DNA from: Pelomonas sp. Root1217
Lineage (GTDB): Bacteria; Pseudomonadota; Gammaproteobacteria; Burkholderiales; Burkholderiaceae_C
DNA: 64,000 nucleotides
Assembly (NCBI RefSeq): GCF_001425705.1
Contig: NZ_LMDC01000028.1
Span: forward strand, 1,123,119-1,187,118
Reading direction: 5' to 3'
Of this stretch, positions 18,330 through 33,704 are shown piece after piece. Each line of letters starts with the position of its first letter. Within the stretch, counting starts at the first letter, position 1. The notes beneath the pieces were generated by a model. The model saw nothing but the letters and a program-made list of their open reading frames with translations, ran no database searches and had not been told where the DNA came from. Made by a program: the position numbers and the translations under genes.

Positions 18330-20644
18330 ATGCAAGCGACGAGCTCCTCCATGCTGAAACGTCCATCTCCATCCACTGACTTCATCCACGTCGTCGGTGC
18401 CCGCGAGAACAATCTGCGCAACGTCAGCGTCGACATCCCCAAGAAGCGCATCACGGTGTTCACAGGGGTCTCGGGCTCGGGCAAGTCTTCGCTCGTTTTC
18501 GACACCATTGCTGCGGAGTCGCAGCGGCAGTTGAACGACACTTTTTCAACCTTCGTGAGGCATCGCCTGCCGCATCACGCCCAGCCCGATGCCGACGTGC
18601 TGGAGAACCTCTGCGCGTCCATCGTCATCGATCAACGCCGCCTGGGCGGAAACGCGCGCTCCACGGTCGGCACAGCCACCGACATCCTCGCGCTGATCCG
18701 CCTGCTGTTCTCGCGGGTGGGACAGCCCTTCGTCGGCTACTCCAACATCTTTTCGTTCAATCACCCTGACGGCATGTGCCCGCGATGCGAGGGTCTGGGG
18801 AAGGTCGACACGATCGACGTCGACCGGTTGTTCGACAGGCAACGCTCGCTCAACCAGGGAGCGATCCGCTTCAGCGCGTTCGCGGTCGGCGGCTATCGCT
18901 GGAAGCGCTATGTGCACAGCGGCCTGTTCGATAACGACAAGCCACTCAAGGACTACACCGACGAGGAGTGGAAAACGCTGCTCCACGCGCAGGACGTGCC
19001 CATCCTGAACCCCGGGCCCGGCTGGCCGCCGACGAGCCGCTACGAGGGGGTGCTGCCACGCATACGCCGCAACTTCCTGACCCGCAGCATCAGCGAGGTC
19101 AAAGGGCTGGACCGTTCCGAATGGGATAGGTTGGTGACGGCCGGGCCCTGCCCGCGATGCCACGGGGCACGCCTCAACGAGAAGGTGCTAGGTTGCCGCA
19201 TTGACGGCAGGAACATCGCCGACTGGTGCGCGATGGAGGTGGGTGAGCTGCTGGCCGTCATCGACGAGGTCGACGCGCCGCTTGCTGCCAGCATGGTGCC
19301 GGCCCTGGCCTACCGGGTCCAGCATCTGGTTGACATTGGTTTGGGCTACCTGAGCCTCGGCCGCGAAACGACGAGCCTGTCGGGCGGGGAATCCCAACGC
19401 GTGAAGATGGTTCGCCACCTGGGCAGCGGCCTCAGCGACATGAGCTACATCTTCGACGAACCCAGCGTGGGCTTGCACCCACGGGACGTCGCGCGCCTGA
19501 ACAAGCTGTTGCGCCACCTGTGCGACAAAGGCAACACGGTGCTGGTGGTGGAACACGACCCGGACATCATCGTGGCGGCGGACCATGTCATCGACATGGG
19601 CCCGGGTGCTGGGGACGCGGGCGGTACCGTGGTCTTCGAGGGCGATGTGCAGGCCCTGCGGCAGGCCGACACGCCCACGGGGCGCAGCCTGTCTCGCGCG
19701 GCGCGCATCAACACCACACCGCGCACTCCATCGGGCTGGCTGCCGATCACGCACGCCACTCAGCACAACCTAAAAGACGTGAGCGTTTCGATCCCGATGG
19801 GCGTCCTGACGGTCGTGACAGGCGTGGCCGGTTCCGGCAAGAGCAGTCTGATCAACGCCGCCTTCGCCCGCACCTACCCCGAGGTCGTGTGCATCGACCA
19901 GGGTGCGATCACAGGTTCGCGCCGCTCGAACACGGCGACCTACACGGGCATCCTCGGTCCCATCCGGAGCCTCTTTGCCCAGGCGAATGCGGCCAGCGCG
20001 TCGCTGTTCAGCGCCAACTCGGGCGGCGCCTGTCCGGTGTGCAAAGGCCTTGGCACCACGGAGACAGACCTCGCATTCATGGAACCCATCGTCAGCATCT
20101 GTGAGCGCTGCCAAGGACGCCGGTTCACGGAAGAAGCTCTTCAATTCCGCCTGCGCGGCAAAAACATCGCCGAGGTGCTGGCGATGCGCGTGGCCGAAGC
20201 GAGCGCCTTCTTTGCCGAGCCGGAGATCGCGCCTGCGCTGGCCCGCCTCGAGGAAGTCGGGCTAGCCTACCTGTCGCTCGGCCAACCGTTGTCCAGCCTG
20301 TCAGGCGGGGAACGGCAACGTCTGAAGCTGGCCACTGAACTGGGCCAGTCGGGCCGAATCTATGTGTTCGACGAGCCCACTTCGGGCCTGCATCTTTCGG
20401 ACATCGATCGATTGTTTCGATTGCTCGACCAACTCATCGACCGCGGCGCCACCGTTGTCGTGATCGAACATCAGCTGGACATGATCGCCCGAGCAGACTG
20501 GCTGATCGACATGGGGCCGGAAGCAGGCCAACGCGGCGGTCGTGTGGTGTTCGAGGGGGCTGTGGCGGAGATGGTCGCCAGGGGCATTGGCGAGACGGCC
20601 ACGCATCTGCGAAGGTACGCCAATTCGCAGGGTTCCGGCAGCGC

Positions 20645-20651
<7 letters not shown>
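18330..20651 (+). CDS. UvrA-like ABC-class ATPase (short form)
   Basis: About 773 residues, against about 940 for canonical UvrA. It has two ABC modules, each with a Walker A (GVSGSGKSS near 50, GVAGSGKSS near 500) and an LSGGE signature (SLSGGESQR near 352, SLSGGERQR near 658). Zinc-finger cysteine pairs occur in CPRCEGLG, CPRCHGARL, CPVCKGLG and CERCQGRR. The missing length corresponds to the UvrB-interaction/insertion part, so this is a UvrA2/DrrC-like paralogue linked to drug tolerance or DNA damage of unknown kind, not the housekeeping UvrA. ATG 18330 and ATG 18351 are both possible and neither has a clear ribosome-binding site. It overlaps the convergent pobR-like gene by seven bases. 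Confidence 0.8.
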
Positions 20652-23727
<3,076 letters not shown>

Positions 23728-23822
23728 GCGCGCATCTTGGCAGAGGCCATGCCGGATCGCTATAGCTGCTAGCGGCAGCCAGACCTAGCGTGACAGGGCC
23801 GCACTGCGAAGAATCGCGCCCC

Positions 23823-24524
23823 ATGAGCACCGCCCTCACCCTGATCTCGTCCATGGCCACGCGCCATCTGCTGACGGCCCTGGCGCAAGCGCATGCGCAA
23901 ACCGGCGCGCCGGCCGTGCACCTCGAGTCGGTCGGCGGGGTGGACGCCGCGCGTCGCGTGCAGGACGGCGAGAGCTTCGACGTCGTCGTGCTGGCCAGCG
24001 ACGCCATCGCCAAGCTGCAGGCTGCCGGCCGCCTGAAGCCCGGCAGCGTGCGTGTCATCGCCGACTCCAGCGTCGCCATTGCCGTGCGTGCCGGTTCGGC
24101 CCAACCCGACATCGGCACGGAAGCCGCCCTGCGCGCCACTGTGCTGCAGGCCCGCGCCATCGGCTACTCGACCGGCCCCAGCGGCACGGCCTTGATGAAG
24201 CTCTTCGAGCGCTGGGGCCTGGCCGACACGCTGAAGGACCGCCTGGTGCAGGCCCGCCCCGGCGTGCCGGTCGGCGGCTTGGTGGCCAGCGGCGAGGTCG
24301 AGTTGGGCTTCCAGCAGTACAGCGAGCTGATGGATGTTTCCGGCATCACGCTGCTCGGCGGCATGCCGCCGGAGATCGACATCGTCAGCCGCTTCAGCGG
24401 CGCCGTCACGACCCACGCGGCCCAGCCCGAAGCGGCACAGGCGCTGCTGGAGTTCATGGCCAGCCCCGCCACCGAGGCGATCAAACGGCAACACGGCATG
24501 CGCGCGGCTTCGGACGCGCGCTGA
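23823..24524 (+). CDS. ModA-like substrate-binding-domain protein without signal peptide
   Basis: 233 residues resembling the periplasmic molybdate-binding (ModA/type 2 binding protein) fold: [18 protein letters not shown] (about 40-57), [19 protein letters not shown] (about 116-134) and the C-terminal [16 protein letters not shown]. The N-terminus [16 protein letters not shown] begins directly at the first strand, with no export signal, so the protein should stay in the cytoplasm. It is the first gene of the lig operon, 24 bases before the transporter. Similar uncharacterised genes are known to me from other protocatechuate 4,5-cleavage clusters. In the Comamonas pmdUKEFDABC order this place belongs to pmdU. 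Its function is unknown; sensing or tautomerisation of a pathway acid would be speculation. Confidence 0.75.
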   Translation: MSTALTLISSMATRHLLTALAQAHAQTGAPAVHLESVGGVDAARRVQDGESFDVVVLASDAIAKLQAAGRLKPGSVRVIADSSVAIAVRAGSAQPDIGTEAALRATVLQARAIGYSTGPSGTALMKLFERWGLADTLKDRLVQARPGVPVGGLVASGEVELGFQQYSELMDVSGITLLGGMPPEIDIVSRFSGAVTTHAAQPEAAQALLEFMASPATEAIKRQHGMRAASDAR

Positions 24525-24548
24525 CCCCAACGACAACAGGAGACAAGC

Positions 24549-25928
24549 TTGCAGACCTCAAAGATTCCTGCTCCCGGCACGCGCGCCGTGGACGTGCAGC
24601 GCCTCATCGACGACCACCCGCTCTCCGGCTGGCAATGGGTGGTGTTCGCGCTGTGCTTCTTCGTCGTGCTGCTGGACGGCTTCGACACCGCGGCCATCGG
24701 CTACATCGCGCCGTCGCTCATCAAAGACTGGGGCGTCACCAAGCCCATGCTGGCGCCGGTGCTCAGCGCCGCCCTGTTTGGCCTGGCAGCGGGCGCGCTG
24801 CTGTCCGGCCCCATCGCCGACCGCCTGGGCCGCAAGCGTGTGCTGACAGTGACGGTGCTGATCTTCGGCATCGCCACGCTGGCCTCCGCCTTCGCCACCA
24901 ACCTCACAGAGCTCAGCGTCTTGCGCTTCATCACCGGCCTGGGCCTGGGCTCGGCCATGCCCAGCGCCGTCACCCTGATGAGCGAGTACTGCCCCACCGC
25001 GCGCCGCTCCACGCTGACCAACCTGATGTTCTGCGGCTTCCCGCTGGGTGCGGCCTTCGGCGGCTTCCTGGCGGCCTGGATGATCCCGCAATGGGGCTGG
25101 CAGAGCGTGCTGGTGCTGGGCGGCATCGCGCCGCTGGTGCTGACGGTCGCCCTGCTGACGCTGCTGCCCGAGTCGGTGCGTTTCATGGTCACGCGCCGCC
25201 AACCCGTCGAGCGCATCCGCGCCGCGCTGGCCCGCATCGCCGGCCCGCAGGTGCACCAGATCGAGCGCTTCACGCTCAGCGAAACCCGCGTCGTCACCAA
25301 CGAGCGCGGCGGCCTGGCGCAGGTGCTGGCCCGCTCCTACCGCCTGGGCACGCTGATGCTGTGGGTGGCCTACTTCATGGGCCTGGTGATCTTCTATGCG
25401 CTGATCAACTGGATGCCGCTGCTGTTCAAGGAGGCCGGTATCGAGCCGCGCACCGCCACGCTGATCTCCGCGCTCTTCCCGCTCGGCGGCGTGGGCGCCG
25501 TGTTCTTCGGCTGGCTGATGGACCGCGTCGAGCCCAACCGCATCGTGGCACTGGGCTTTGCGCTGACGTCGGTGGCCATCTGGTCCATCGGCCAGATGAC
25601 GGGCAACGTGGCCGCGCTGGTCGTCTGCGTCTTCCTGGCCGGCGTGCTGATGAACACCGCGCAGTCGTCGCTGCCGGCGCTGGCCGCGGCCTTCTATCCC
25701 ACCAATGCCCGCGCCACCGGCGTGTCGTGGATGCTCGGCATCGGCCGCTTTGGCGGCATCCTGGGCTCGCTGCTGGTTGCACAAATGGCCGCCATGCATG
25801 CCAGCATCGGTACGGTGTTCCTGGTACTGGCCGTGCCCGGCGCCCTTGCAGCCGCAGCGCTGTGGATCAAGCGCGATGCCGATGGCTTCGCCGACGATCG
25901 CGAGGCTCGCACCGCACTCGCGCACTAA
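24549..25928 (+). CDS. Aromatic acid:H+ symporter (AAHS family, PcaK-like)
   Basis: 459 residues, twelve transmembrane helices, major facilitator superfamily. The first-helix motif [17 protein letters not shown] (about 38-54) and the loop [13 protein letters not shown] (about 87-99) are hallmarks of the AAHS group, which imports 4-hydroxybenzoate, protocatechuate and relatives. TTG 24549 is chosen as start because a perfect AGGAGA lies seven bases before it and no better codon precedes helix 1. Its place within the lig operon (PmdK position) suggests that it imports protocatechuate or 4-hydroxybenzoate. Confidence 0.88.
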   Translation: MQTSKIPAPGTRAVDVQRLIDDHPLSGWQWVVFALCFFVVLLDGFDTAAIGYIAPSLIKDWGVTKPMLAPVLSAALFGLAAGALLSGPIADRLGRKRVLTVTVLIFGIATLASAFATNLTELSVLRFITGLGLGSAMPSAVTLMSEYCPTARRSTLTNLMFCGFPLGAAFGGFLAAWMIPQWGWQSVLVLGGIAPLVLTVALLTLLPESVRFMVTRRQPVERIRAALARIAGPQVHQIERFTLSETRVVTNERGGLAQVLARSYRLGTLMLWVAYFMGLVIFYALINWMPLLFKEAGIEPRTATLISALFPLGGVGAVFFGWLMDRVEPNRIVALGFALTSVAIWSIGQMTGNVAALVVCVFLAGVLMNTAQSSLPALAAAFYPTNARATGVSWMLGIGRFGGILGSLLVAQMAAMHASIGTVFLVLAVPGALAAAALWIKRDADGFADDREARTALAH

Positions 25929-25949
25929 AACAGACAAGGAGAAGCTCTG

Positions 25950-26978
25950 ATGATCATCGACGTCCACGGCCACTACACGACCGCGCCGGCGGCCCTCGGC
26001 GCCTGGCGCGACCTGCAGATCGCCGGCCTGAAGGACCCGTCCCGCGCGCCAAAGGCCAGCGAGCTGAAGATCAGCGACGACGAACTGCGCGAGTCCATCG
26101 AAAGCAACCAGCTCAAGCTGATGAAGCAGCGCGGCTCGGACCTGACCATCTTCAGCCCGCGCGCCAGCTTCATGGCCCACCACATCGGCGACTTCAACAC
26201 GTCCGCCACCTGGGCCGCCATCTGCAACGAGCTCTGCTACCGCGTGGCCCAGCTCTTCCCCGATCACTTCGTGCCCGCCGCCATGCTGCCGCAGTCGCCT
26301 GGCGCGGACCCGGCCAGCTGCATCCCCGAACTGGTCAAGTGCGTGGAGGAGTACGGCAATGTCGGCATCAACCTCAACCCCGACCCGTCGGGCGGCCACT
26401 GGACCAGCCCGCCGCTGACCGACCGCCACTGGTACCCCATCTACGAGAAGATGGTCGAGCTGGATATCCCCGCGATGATCCATGTCTCCACCAGCTGCAA
26501 TGCCTGCTTCCACACCACCGGCGCCCACTACCTGAACGCCGACACGACGGCCTTCATGCAGTGCCTGACCAGCGACCTGTTCAAGAACTTCCCGACGCTG
26601 AAGTTCCTGATCCCACACGGCGGCGGCGCGGTGCCCTACCACTGGGGGCGCTTTCGCGGCCTCGCGCAGGAGCTCAAGAAGCCGCTGCTGGACGAGCACC
26701 TGCTGAACAACATCTTCTTCGACACCTGCGTCTACCACCAGCCGGGCATCGACCTGTTGACCAAGGTGATCCCGGTGAAGAACATCCTGTTCGCGTCCGA
26801 GATGATTGGCGCCGTGCGCGGCATCGATCCCGAGACCGGCCACTACTACGACGACACCAAGCGCTACGTCGAGGCCACGGCCAACCTCAGCGCCGAAGAT
26901 CGCCACGCCGTCTACGAGGGCAATGCGCGCCGCGTGTTCCCGCGTCTGGATGCGCAACTCAAGGCGAAAGGGCTCTGA
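25950..26978 (+). CDS. ligJ: 4-oxalomesaconate hydratase
   Basis: 342 residues of the amidohydrolase superfamily. The metal-binding HxH is His6/His8 in MIIDVHGHY. Further family blocks are [21 protein letters not shown] (about 150-170), [17 protein letters not shown] and [15 protein letters not shown]. It hydrates the 4-oxalomesaconate isomer to 4-carboxy-4-hydroxy-2-oxoadipate in the protocatechuate 4,5-cleavage pathway (PmdE in Comamonas). It has an AAGGAG-like ribosome-binding site and is followed two bases later by ligK. The alternative annotation, GalB-type hydratase, belongs to a different fold. Confidence 0.88.
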   Translation: MIIDVHGHYTTAPAALGAWRDLQIAGLKDPSRAPKASELKISDDELRESIESNQLKLMKQRGSDLTIFSPRASFMAHHIGDFNTSATWAAICNELCYRVAQLFPDHFVPAAMLPQSPGADPASCIPELVKCVEEYGNVGINLNPDPSGGHWTSPPLTDRHWYPIYEKMVELDIPAMIHVSTSCNACFHTTGAHYLNADTTAFMQCLTSDLFKNFPTLKFLIPHGGGAVPYHWGRFRGLAQELKKPLLDEHLLNNIFFDTCVYHQPGIDLLTKVIPVKNILFASEMIGAVRGIDPETGHYYDDTKRYVEATANLSAEDRHAVYEGNARRVFPRLDAQLKAKGL

Positions 26979-26980
26979 CC

Positions 26981-27664
26981 ATGTACGAACTCGGCGTCGT
27001 CTATCGCAACATCACCCGCGCCGACCGCACGGCCGCCGATGGCCTGGCTGCCTTGGGGTCGGCGACCGTGCACGAGGCCATGGGCCGCGTCGGCCTGCTC
27101 AAGCCGTACATGCGGCCCATTTACCCGGGCGCGCAGGTGTCCGGCACCGCCGTGACCGTGCTGCTGCAGCCGGGTGACAACTGGATGATGCATGTCGCCG
27201 CGGAGCAGATCCAACCGGGCGACATCGTCGTCGCCGCCGTCACGGCCGAGTGCACCGATGGCTATTTCGGCGACCTGCTTGCCACGTCCTTCCAGGCCCG
27301 CGGCGCGCGGGCTCTCGTCATCGACGCCGGCGTGCGCGACGTGAAGACGCTGCAGCAGATGGGCTTCCCGGTCTGGAGCAGGTGCATCAGCAGCAAGGGC
27401 ACCATCAAGGCGACGCTGGGTTCGGTCAACGTGCCGGTGGTATGCGCCGGCATGTGGGTCACGCCGGGCGACGTCATCGTGGCGGATGACGACGGCGTCG
27501 TCTGCGTGCCGGCGGCACGAGCTGTCGAGACGCTGGAAGCAGCGCTGAAGCGCGAAAGCTTCGAAGGCGAGAAGCGCGCCAAGCTGGCCTCGGGCGTGCT
27601 TGGCCTGGACATGTACAAGATGCGTGAGCCGTTGGCAAAAGCCGGCCTGCGCTATATCGACTGA
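26981..27664 (+). CDS. ligK: 4-carboxy-4-hydroxy-2-oxoadipate aldolase/oxaloacetate decarboxylase
   Basis: 227 residues, RraA-like class II aldolase fold. Key residues: the GDLLA loop (about 97-101) and Arg119-Asp120 in [12 protein letters not shown], which hold the divalent metal and pyruvate moiety in characterised homologues. It cleaves 4-carboxy-4-hydroxy-2-oxoadipate to pyruvate and oxaloacetate, the last step of the pathway (PmdF in Comamonas). ATG 26981 follows the ligJ stop by two bases. The frame is open far upstream through the transporter gene, which is a GC-rich artefact. Confidence 0.93.
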   Translation: MYELGVVYRNITRADRTAADGLAALGSATVHEAMGRVGLLKPYMRPIYPGAQVSGTAVTVLLQPGDNWMMHVAAEQIQPGDIVVAAVTAECTDGYFGDLLATSFQARGARALVIDAGVRDVKTLQQMGFPVWSRCISSKGTIKATLGSVNVPVVCAGMWVTPGDVIVADDDGVVCVPAARAVETLEAALKRESFEGEKRAKLASGVLGLDMYKMREPLAKAGLRYID

Positions 27665-27669
27665 AACCA

Positions 27670-28583
27670 ATGGACTTCACCAAGACCCCTGGCTGGCTGG
27701 ACTGGTACGCCGGCCCTTCCAAACCGCGTTTCCAAGTCCCGGCTGGCGCCGTCGATGCGCACTGCCATGTGTTTGGCCCCGGTGCGCAGTTCCCGTTCGC
27801 GCCGGAGCGCAAGTACACGCCCTGCGATGCCAGCAAGGAGCAGCTCTTCGCGCTGCGCGATCACCTCGGCTTCGCGCGCAACGTCATCGTGCAGGCCACC
27901 TGCCATGGCGCCGACAACAATGCGCTGATCGATGCGCTGCAGAGCTCGGGCGGCAAGGCCCGCGGCGTGGTCACTGTCAAGCGCGGCATCAGCGACGAGG
28001 AGCTGCAGCGCATGCACGAGGCCGGCGTGCGCGGCGTACGCTTCAACTTCGTCAAGCGGCTGGTGGACTTCACGCCCAAGGACGAGCTGCAGGAGATCGC
28101 CGCGCGCATCGCCAAGCTGGGCTGGCATGTCGTCATCTACTTCGAGGCGGCCGACCTGCCCGAGCTGTGGGACTTCTTCACCGCCCTGCCCACCACCGTC
28201 GTCGTCGACCACATGGGCCGGCCTGATGTAAGCAAACCAGTGGACGGCCCCGAGTTCGAGCTCTTCCTGAAGTTCATGCGCGAGAACGACAACGTGTGGA
28301 GCAAGCTCAGCTGCCCCGAGCGCCTGTCCGTCACCGGCCCGCGCGCGCTGGACGGCGAACAGGCCGCCTATCGTGACGTCCTGCCCTTCGCCCGCCGCGT
28401 CATGGACGAATTCCCCGACCGCGTGCTGTGGGGCACCGACTGGCCCCATCCCAACCTGAAGGACCACATGCCCGACGACGGCTTGCTGGTGGACTTCATC
28501 CCGCACATCGCACCGACACCCGAGCTGCAGCGCAAGCTGCTGGTCGACAACCCCATGCGGCTTTACTGGCCGGAGGAAAGCTG

Positions 28584-28584
<1 letters not shown>
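27670..28584 (+). CDS. ligI: 2-pyrone-4,6-dicarboxylate hydrolase
   Basis: 304 residues, amidohydrolase superfamily. The HxH pair is His31/His33 in VDAHCHVFGPG and the catalytic Asp lies in VLWGTDWPHPN (about 253-263). LigI opens 2-pyrone-4,6-dicarboxylate to 4-oxalomesaconate, and unlike most amidohydrolases it works without a metal. It starts five bases after ligK, and its TGA shares one base with the ATG of ligA, indicating translational coupling. Confidence 0.94.
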
Positions 28585-30843
<2,259 letters not shown>

Positions 30844-30853
30844 AGACACGCCG

Positions 30854-31840
30854 ATGAAAGCGAAAAAGATCGGCCCCTTCGAGGTCTCGGCGATCGGCCT
30901 GGGCTGCATGAACCTCAGCCATGCCTACGGCACGCCGCCACCGCGCGATGTGGCGGTCAAGGTGGTGAACGGCGCTCTGGACGGTGGCATCACGCTGTTC
31001 GACACCGCCGCGCTGTATGGCTTTGGCGCCAACGAGGAACTGCTGGGTGATGTGCTGGCTCACCACCGCGAGCGCATCGTGCTGACAAGCAAGTGCGGCA
31101 TGCAGGGCGTCAACGGCCAGCGCGTCATCGACGGCCGGCCCGAGACCCTCCGCGCCAGCGTCGAGGCCAGCCTGAAGCGGCTGCGCACCGAGGTCATCGA
31201 TGTGCTCTATCTGCACCGGCTGGACGCCAAGGTACCGGTGGAGGACAGCGTGGGCGCGATGGCCGAGCTGGTGACGGCCGGCAAGGTGCGGGCGCTGGGC
31301 CTCTCGGAAGTTTCAGCCGCTACCTTGCGTCGCGCACATGCGGTGCATCCGATTGCCGCGCTGCAGACCGAGTACTCGCTGTGGACGCGCAACCCCGAAA
31401 TCGCCGTGCTCGAAGTCTGCCGCGAGCTGGGTGTCGCCTTCGTCGCCTTCAGCCCGCTGGCGCGCGGCTTCCTCGGTGGTGAGCTGCGCGACGTGAGCAA
31501 GCTGGAGCCGAAGGACATCCGCCGCGCCATGCCGCGCTTCTCGCCGGAGAACTACAGCGCCAACCTGCGCCTGCTGGACGCTTTCGTCGCAGAAGCGGCC
31601 CGGCTGGGCTGCGCGCCGGCCACGCTGGCCCTGGCCTGGCTGCTGCACCAGGGCGACGACATCGTGCCCATTCCCGGCACCTCGCGCCCCGAGCACCTGG
31701 GCGAGCTGCTCGCGGCGCCGCAGCTGGCGCTCGACGCCGCCACGCTCGCCCGGCTCGATGCCCTGATCAACCGCCACACGGTCAGCGGTGCGCGCTACAG
31801 CGCCGCCACGCAGGCAGAGATCGGCACCGAGGAGTTTTGA
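30854..31840 (+). CDS. Aldo/keto reductase
   Basis: 328 residues, NADPH-dependent TIM-barrel aldo/keto reductase. Catalytic residues lie in FDTAALYGFGANEELLG (Asp and Tyr, about 46-62), Lys in VLTSKCGMQ (about 76-84) and His in VLYLHRLDA (about 117-125). The C-terminal VPIPGTSRPEHLGE is the cofactor-phosphate site. It starts ten bases after ligC and looks cotranscribed. No step of the protocatechuate 4,5-cleavage pathway needs such an enzyme, so a role in converting an aromatic aldehyde or a side product is a guess. Confidence 0.83.
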   Translation: MKAKKIGPFEVSAIGLGCMNLSHAYGTPPPRDVAVKVVNGALDGGITLFDTAALYGFGANEELLGDVLAHHRERIVLTSKCGMQGVNGQRVIDGRPETLRASVEASLKRLRTEVIDVLYLHRLDAKVPVEDSVGAMAELVTAGKVRALGLSEVSAATLRRAHAVHPIAALQTEYSLWTRNPEIAVLEVCRELGVAFVAFSPLARGFLGGELRDVSKLEPKDIRRAMPRFSPENYSANLRLLDAFVAEAARLGCAPATLALAWLLHQGDDIVPIPGTSRPEHLGELLAAPQLALDAATLARLDALINRHTVSGARYSAATQAEIGTEEF

Positions 31841-32003
31841 CCGCCGGCCGCACGGCGCGCGCGCGCACCTGGTAAACCACTTCACTGACTTGCTCCCAGC
31901 CCCAATATCCAAGCGGTTCTGCAGGCCTCGTGCGCGCTTTCACTAGGGCCAGCGCGCGAACGCCGCCACTAAACTGCCAAGGCAGCATGGGCTGAGAGAC
32001 AAG

Positions 32004-32981
32004 ATGCATCACACACACTGGTCGACGAACCGGGTTCTCGCTTGCGATCGGGCGCAGGCCTGGAGCGATATCACCACGCGCTACTTCGGCCGGCTGCGCG
32101 TTTCCAGCCTGCACGACGGCCCCTTGGACGCATCCCTCGATGCCTTCGACGTCGGGGCCCTGCGCATGTACCGCATCGACGCGCCGGCACATCACATCGA
32201 ACGTGACGCTGCCTGCGGCGAATTGCCGACCGACGACTTCTACAAATTGGTGCTGCAGGTCAGTGGCTGCGGAACTGTCGAACAGCAGCAGCGCCGAGTG
32301 GTCCTGCAGCCCGGCCGCTGGATCCTCTACGACCCGCGCGCGCCCTATTCGATCACCAATCCCGAACGCTGCACCCTGCTCGTGACACATGTGCCGCGCG
32401 GCCTGCTCGCGGGGCTTCGACTGCCCGGGCCGCACGCCGGCGAATTGGGCAGCGACAACGTGGCTGGGCTGCACGGCGTGTTCGGCAGCTACCTCCGTGC
32501 GCTGAGCGACCAACTGCCCGGCCTGCCGGACGGAGCGGGCCAGGCCTTGAGTGAGTCCATCATGGGCCTGCTCGGCTCGACGCTGGCAGAAACGCTGCGC
32601 CGAGTCGGCGAGCCGGTGTCCCTGCCTGCAGTGCTCAAGTTGCGCGCACGCCAGTATGTGCAGACGCATCTTTCAGATCCGGAGCTGAGCATCCAACGCA
32701 TCGCCGACGCACTTCGCTGTTCCAAGCGCTATTTGCACCGCGTGTTCGAGGACGACGATGTCAGCCTGGAGCGCCAGATCTGGAACAGCCGTCTGGAGCG
32801 CTGCCACGCCGCGCTCACACACGAGGCCAACGCGCAGCGCTCAGCGGCGGAGATCGGTTTCGCGTGGGGCTTCAGGAGCGGCGCGCACCTGAATCGGCTG
32901 TTCAAGCAGCGTTATGGCCTCACGCCAGGCGCCTGCCAGCGGCAGGCCGCCGAGGCGCGAGGCGAGGCGATGACGCAGTAA
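32004..32981 (+). CDS. AraC-family regulator (AraC_binding_2 type)
   Basis: 325 residues. The N-terminal half (about 10-180) matches the AraC_binding_2 domain of catabolic activators (FeaR/NphR-like). The C-terminal half has the double helix-turn-helix (about 215-315: IQRIADALRCSKRYLHRVFEDD, AAEIGFAWGFRSGAHLNRLFKQRYG). It is convergent with the ABC importer block (stop codons seven bases apart), which it may regulate from a distance. It could equally regulate the upstream lig operon. The 163-base upstream gap shows no promoter I would call. Confidence 0.8.
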   Translation: MHHTHWSTNRVLACDRAQAWSDITTRYFGRLRVSSLHDGPLDASLDAFDVGALRMYRIDAPAHHIERDAACGELPTDDFYKLVLQVSGCGTVEQQQRRVVLQPGRWILYDPRAPYSITNPERCTLLVTHVPRGLLAGLRLPGPHAGELGSDNVAGLHGVFGSYLRALSDQLPGLPDGAGQALSESIMGLLGSTLAETLRRVGEPVSLPAVLKLRARQYVQTHLSDPELSIQRIADALRCSKRYLHRVFEDDDVSLERQIWNSRLERCHAALTHEANAQRSAAEIGFAWGFRSGAHLNRLFKQRYGLTPGACQRQAAEARGEAMTQ

Positions 32982-32988
32982 TGCTGCG

Positions 32989-33690
32989 TCAGCCGAGGTA
33001 GCTGCCGTGCAGGATCTCGGGTTGCTCGCGCAGCGTCTGCGCCGCGCCCGACCACACCGTCCGCCCGCGCTGCAGCACAAAGGCACGGCTCGCTAGCTTC
33101 AACGCCAGCGTGGTGAACTGCTCGATCAACAGCACACCGACGCCATCGGCCGCGGCATGCCGCAGCACCTCGGCGAGGCGCAGCACGACGAGTGGCGCTA
33201 GCCCGAGCGACAACTCGTCCACCACCAGCACCTTGGGCCGGGCGAGCAGGGCCTGCGCCATGCAGACCATCTGCTTCTGGCCTCCTGACAGTGATCGGCC
33301 GGGCTGGGCGAGCTTGGCTTCGAGTTCCGGAAAAATCTTCAGCACGCGCACGATGGCGGGCTCGACCTCGGCGCTGGGCAGGACCATCGCAGCGGCTCGC
33401 AGGTTGTCGTGCACCGACAGGCTGCCGAGCAGGTGGTGGCCTTCCGGCACGATGGCCAGGCCGGCCCGGCGTACCGCGTCGGGCGAGAGACCTTGCAGGC
33501 CTGCGCCATTGACGCGCACCTGGCCTTGGCTGCAGGCGATGGCGCCGGCCAGCGCAAGCACGATGCTCGACTTGCCGGCACCGTTGGGGCCGAGGAGCGC
33601 GACGATTTCTCCGGCCGCGACATCAAGGTCGAAGCCGTGCACAACGGCTTTGCCGCCGCGCGAAACGTGGAGTTGGCGAACTTCAAGCAT
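32989..33690 (-). CDS. Branched-chain-type ABC importer ATPase (LivF-like)
   Basis: 233 residues. Walker A is LLGPNGAGKSSIVL (about 33-46), the ABC signature is SLSGGQKQMVCMAQALL (about 133-149), Walker B is VLVVDELSLGLAP, and a switch His is replaced by Gln in LLIEQFTTLAL, which is typical of LivF. It is one of two ATPases of the HAAT-family importer encoded by the next four genes. It follows the LivG-like gene by 14 bases and is last in the minus-strand block. Confidence 0.88.
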   Translation of the reverse strand: MLEVRQLHVSRGGKAVVHGFDLDVAAGEIVALLGPNGAGKSSIVLALAGAIACSQGQVRVNGAGLQGLSPDAVRRAGLAIVPEGHHLLGSLSVHDNLRAAAMVLPSAEVEPAIVRVLKIFPELEAKLAQPGRSLSGGQKQMVCMAQALLARPKVLVVDELSLGLAPLVVLRLAEVLRHAAADGVGVLLIEQFTTLALKLASRAFVLQRGRTVWSGAAQTLREQPEILHGSYLG

Positions 33691-33704
33691 TGCAATCCGT
33701 GAGG

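Noticed and set aside
24635-26980. A long upstream extension of the ligK frame running through the transporter and ligJ genes
   Set aside because: It overlaps two well-supported genes. The true ligK start at 26981 lies two bases after ligJ and matches the family N-terminus.
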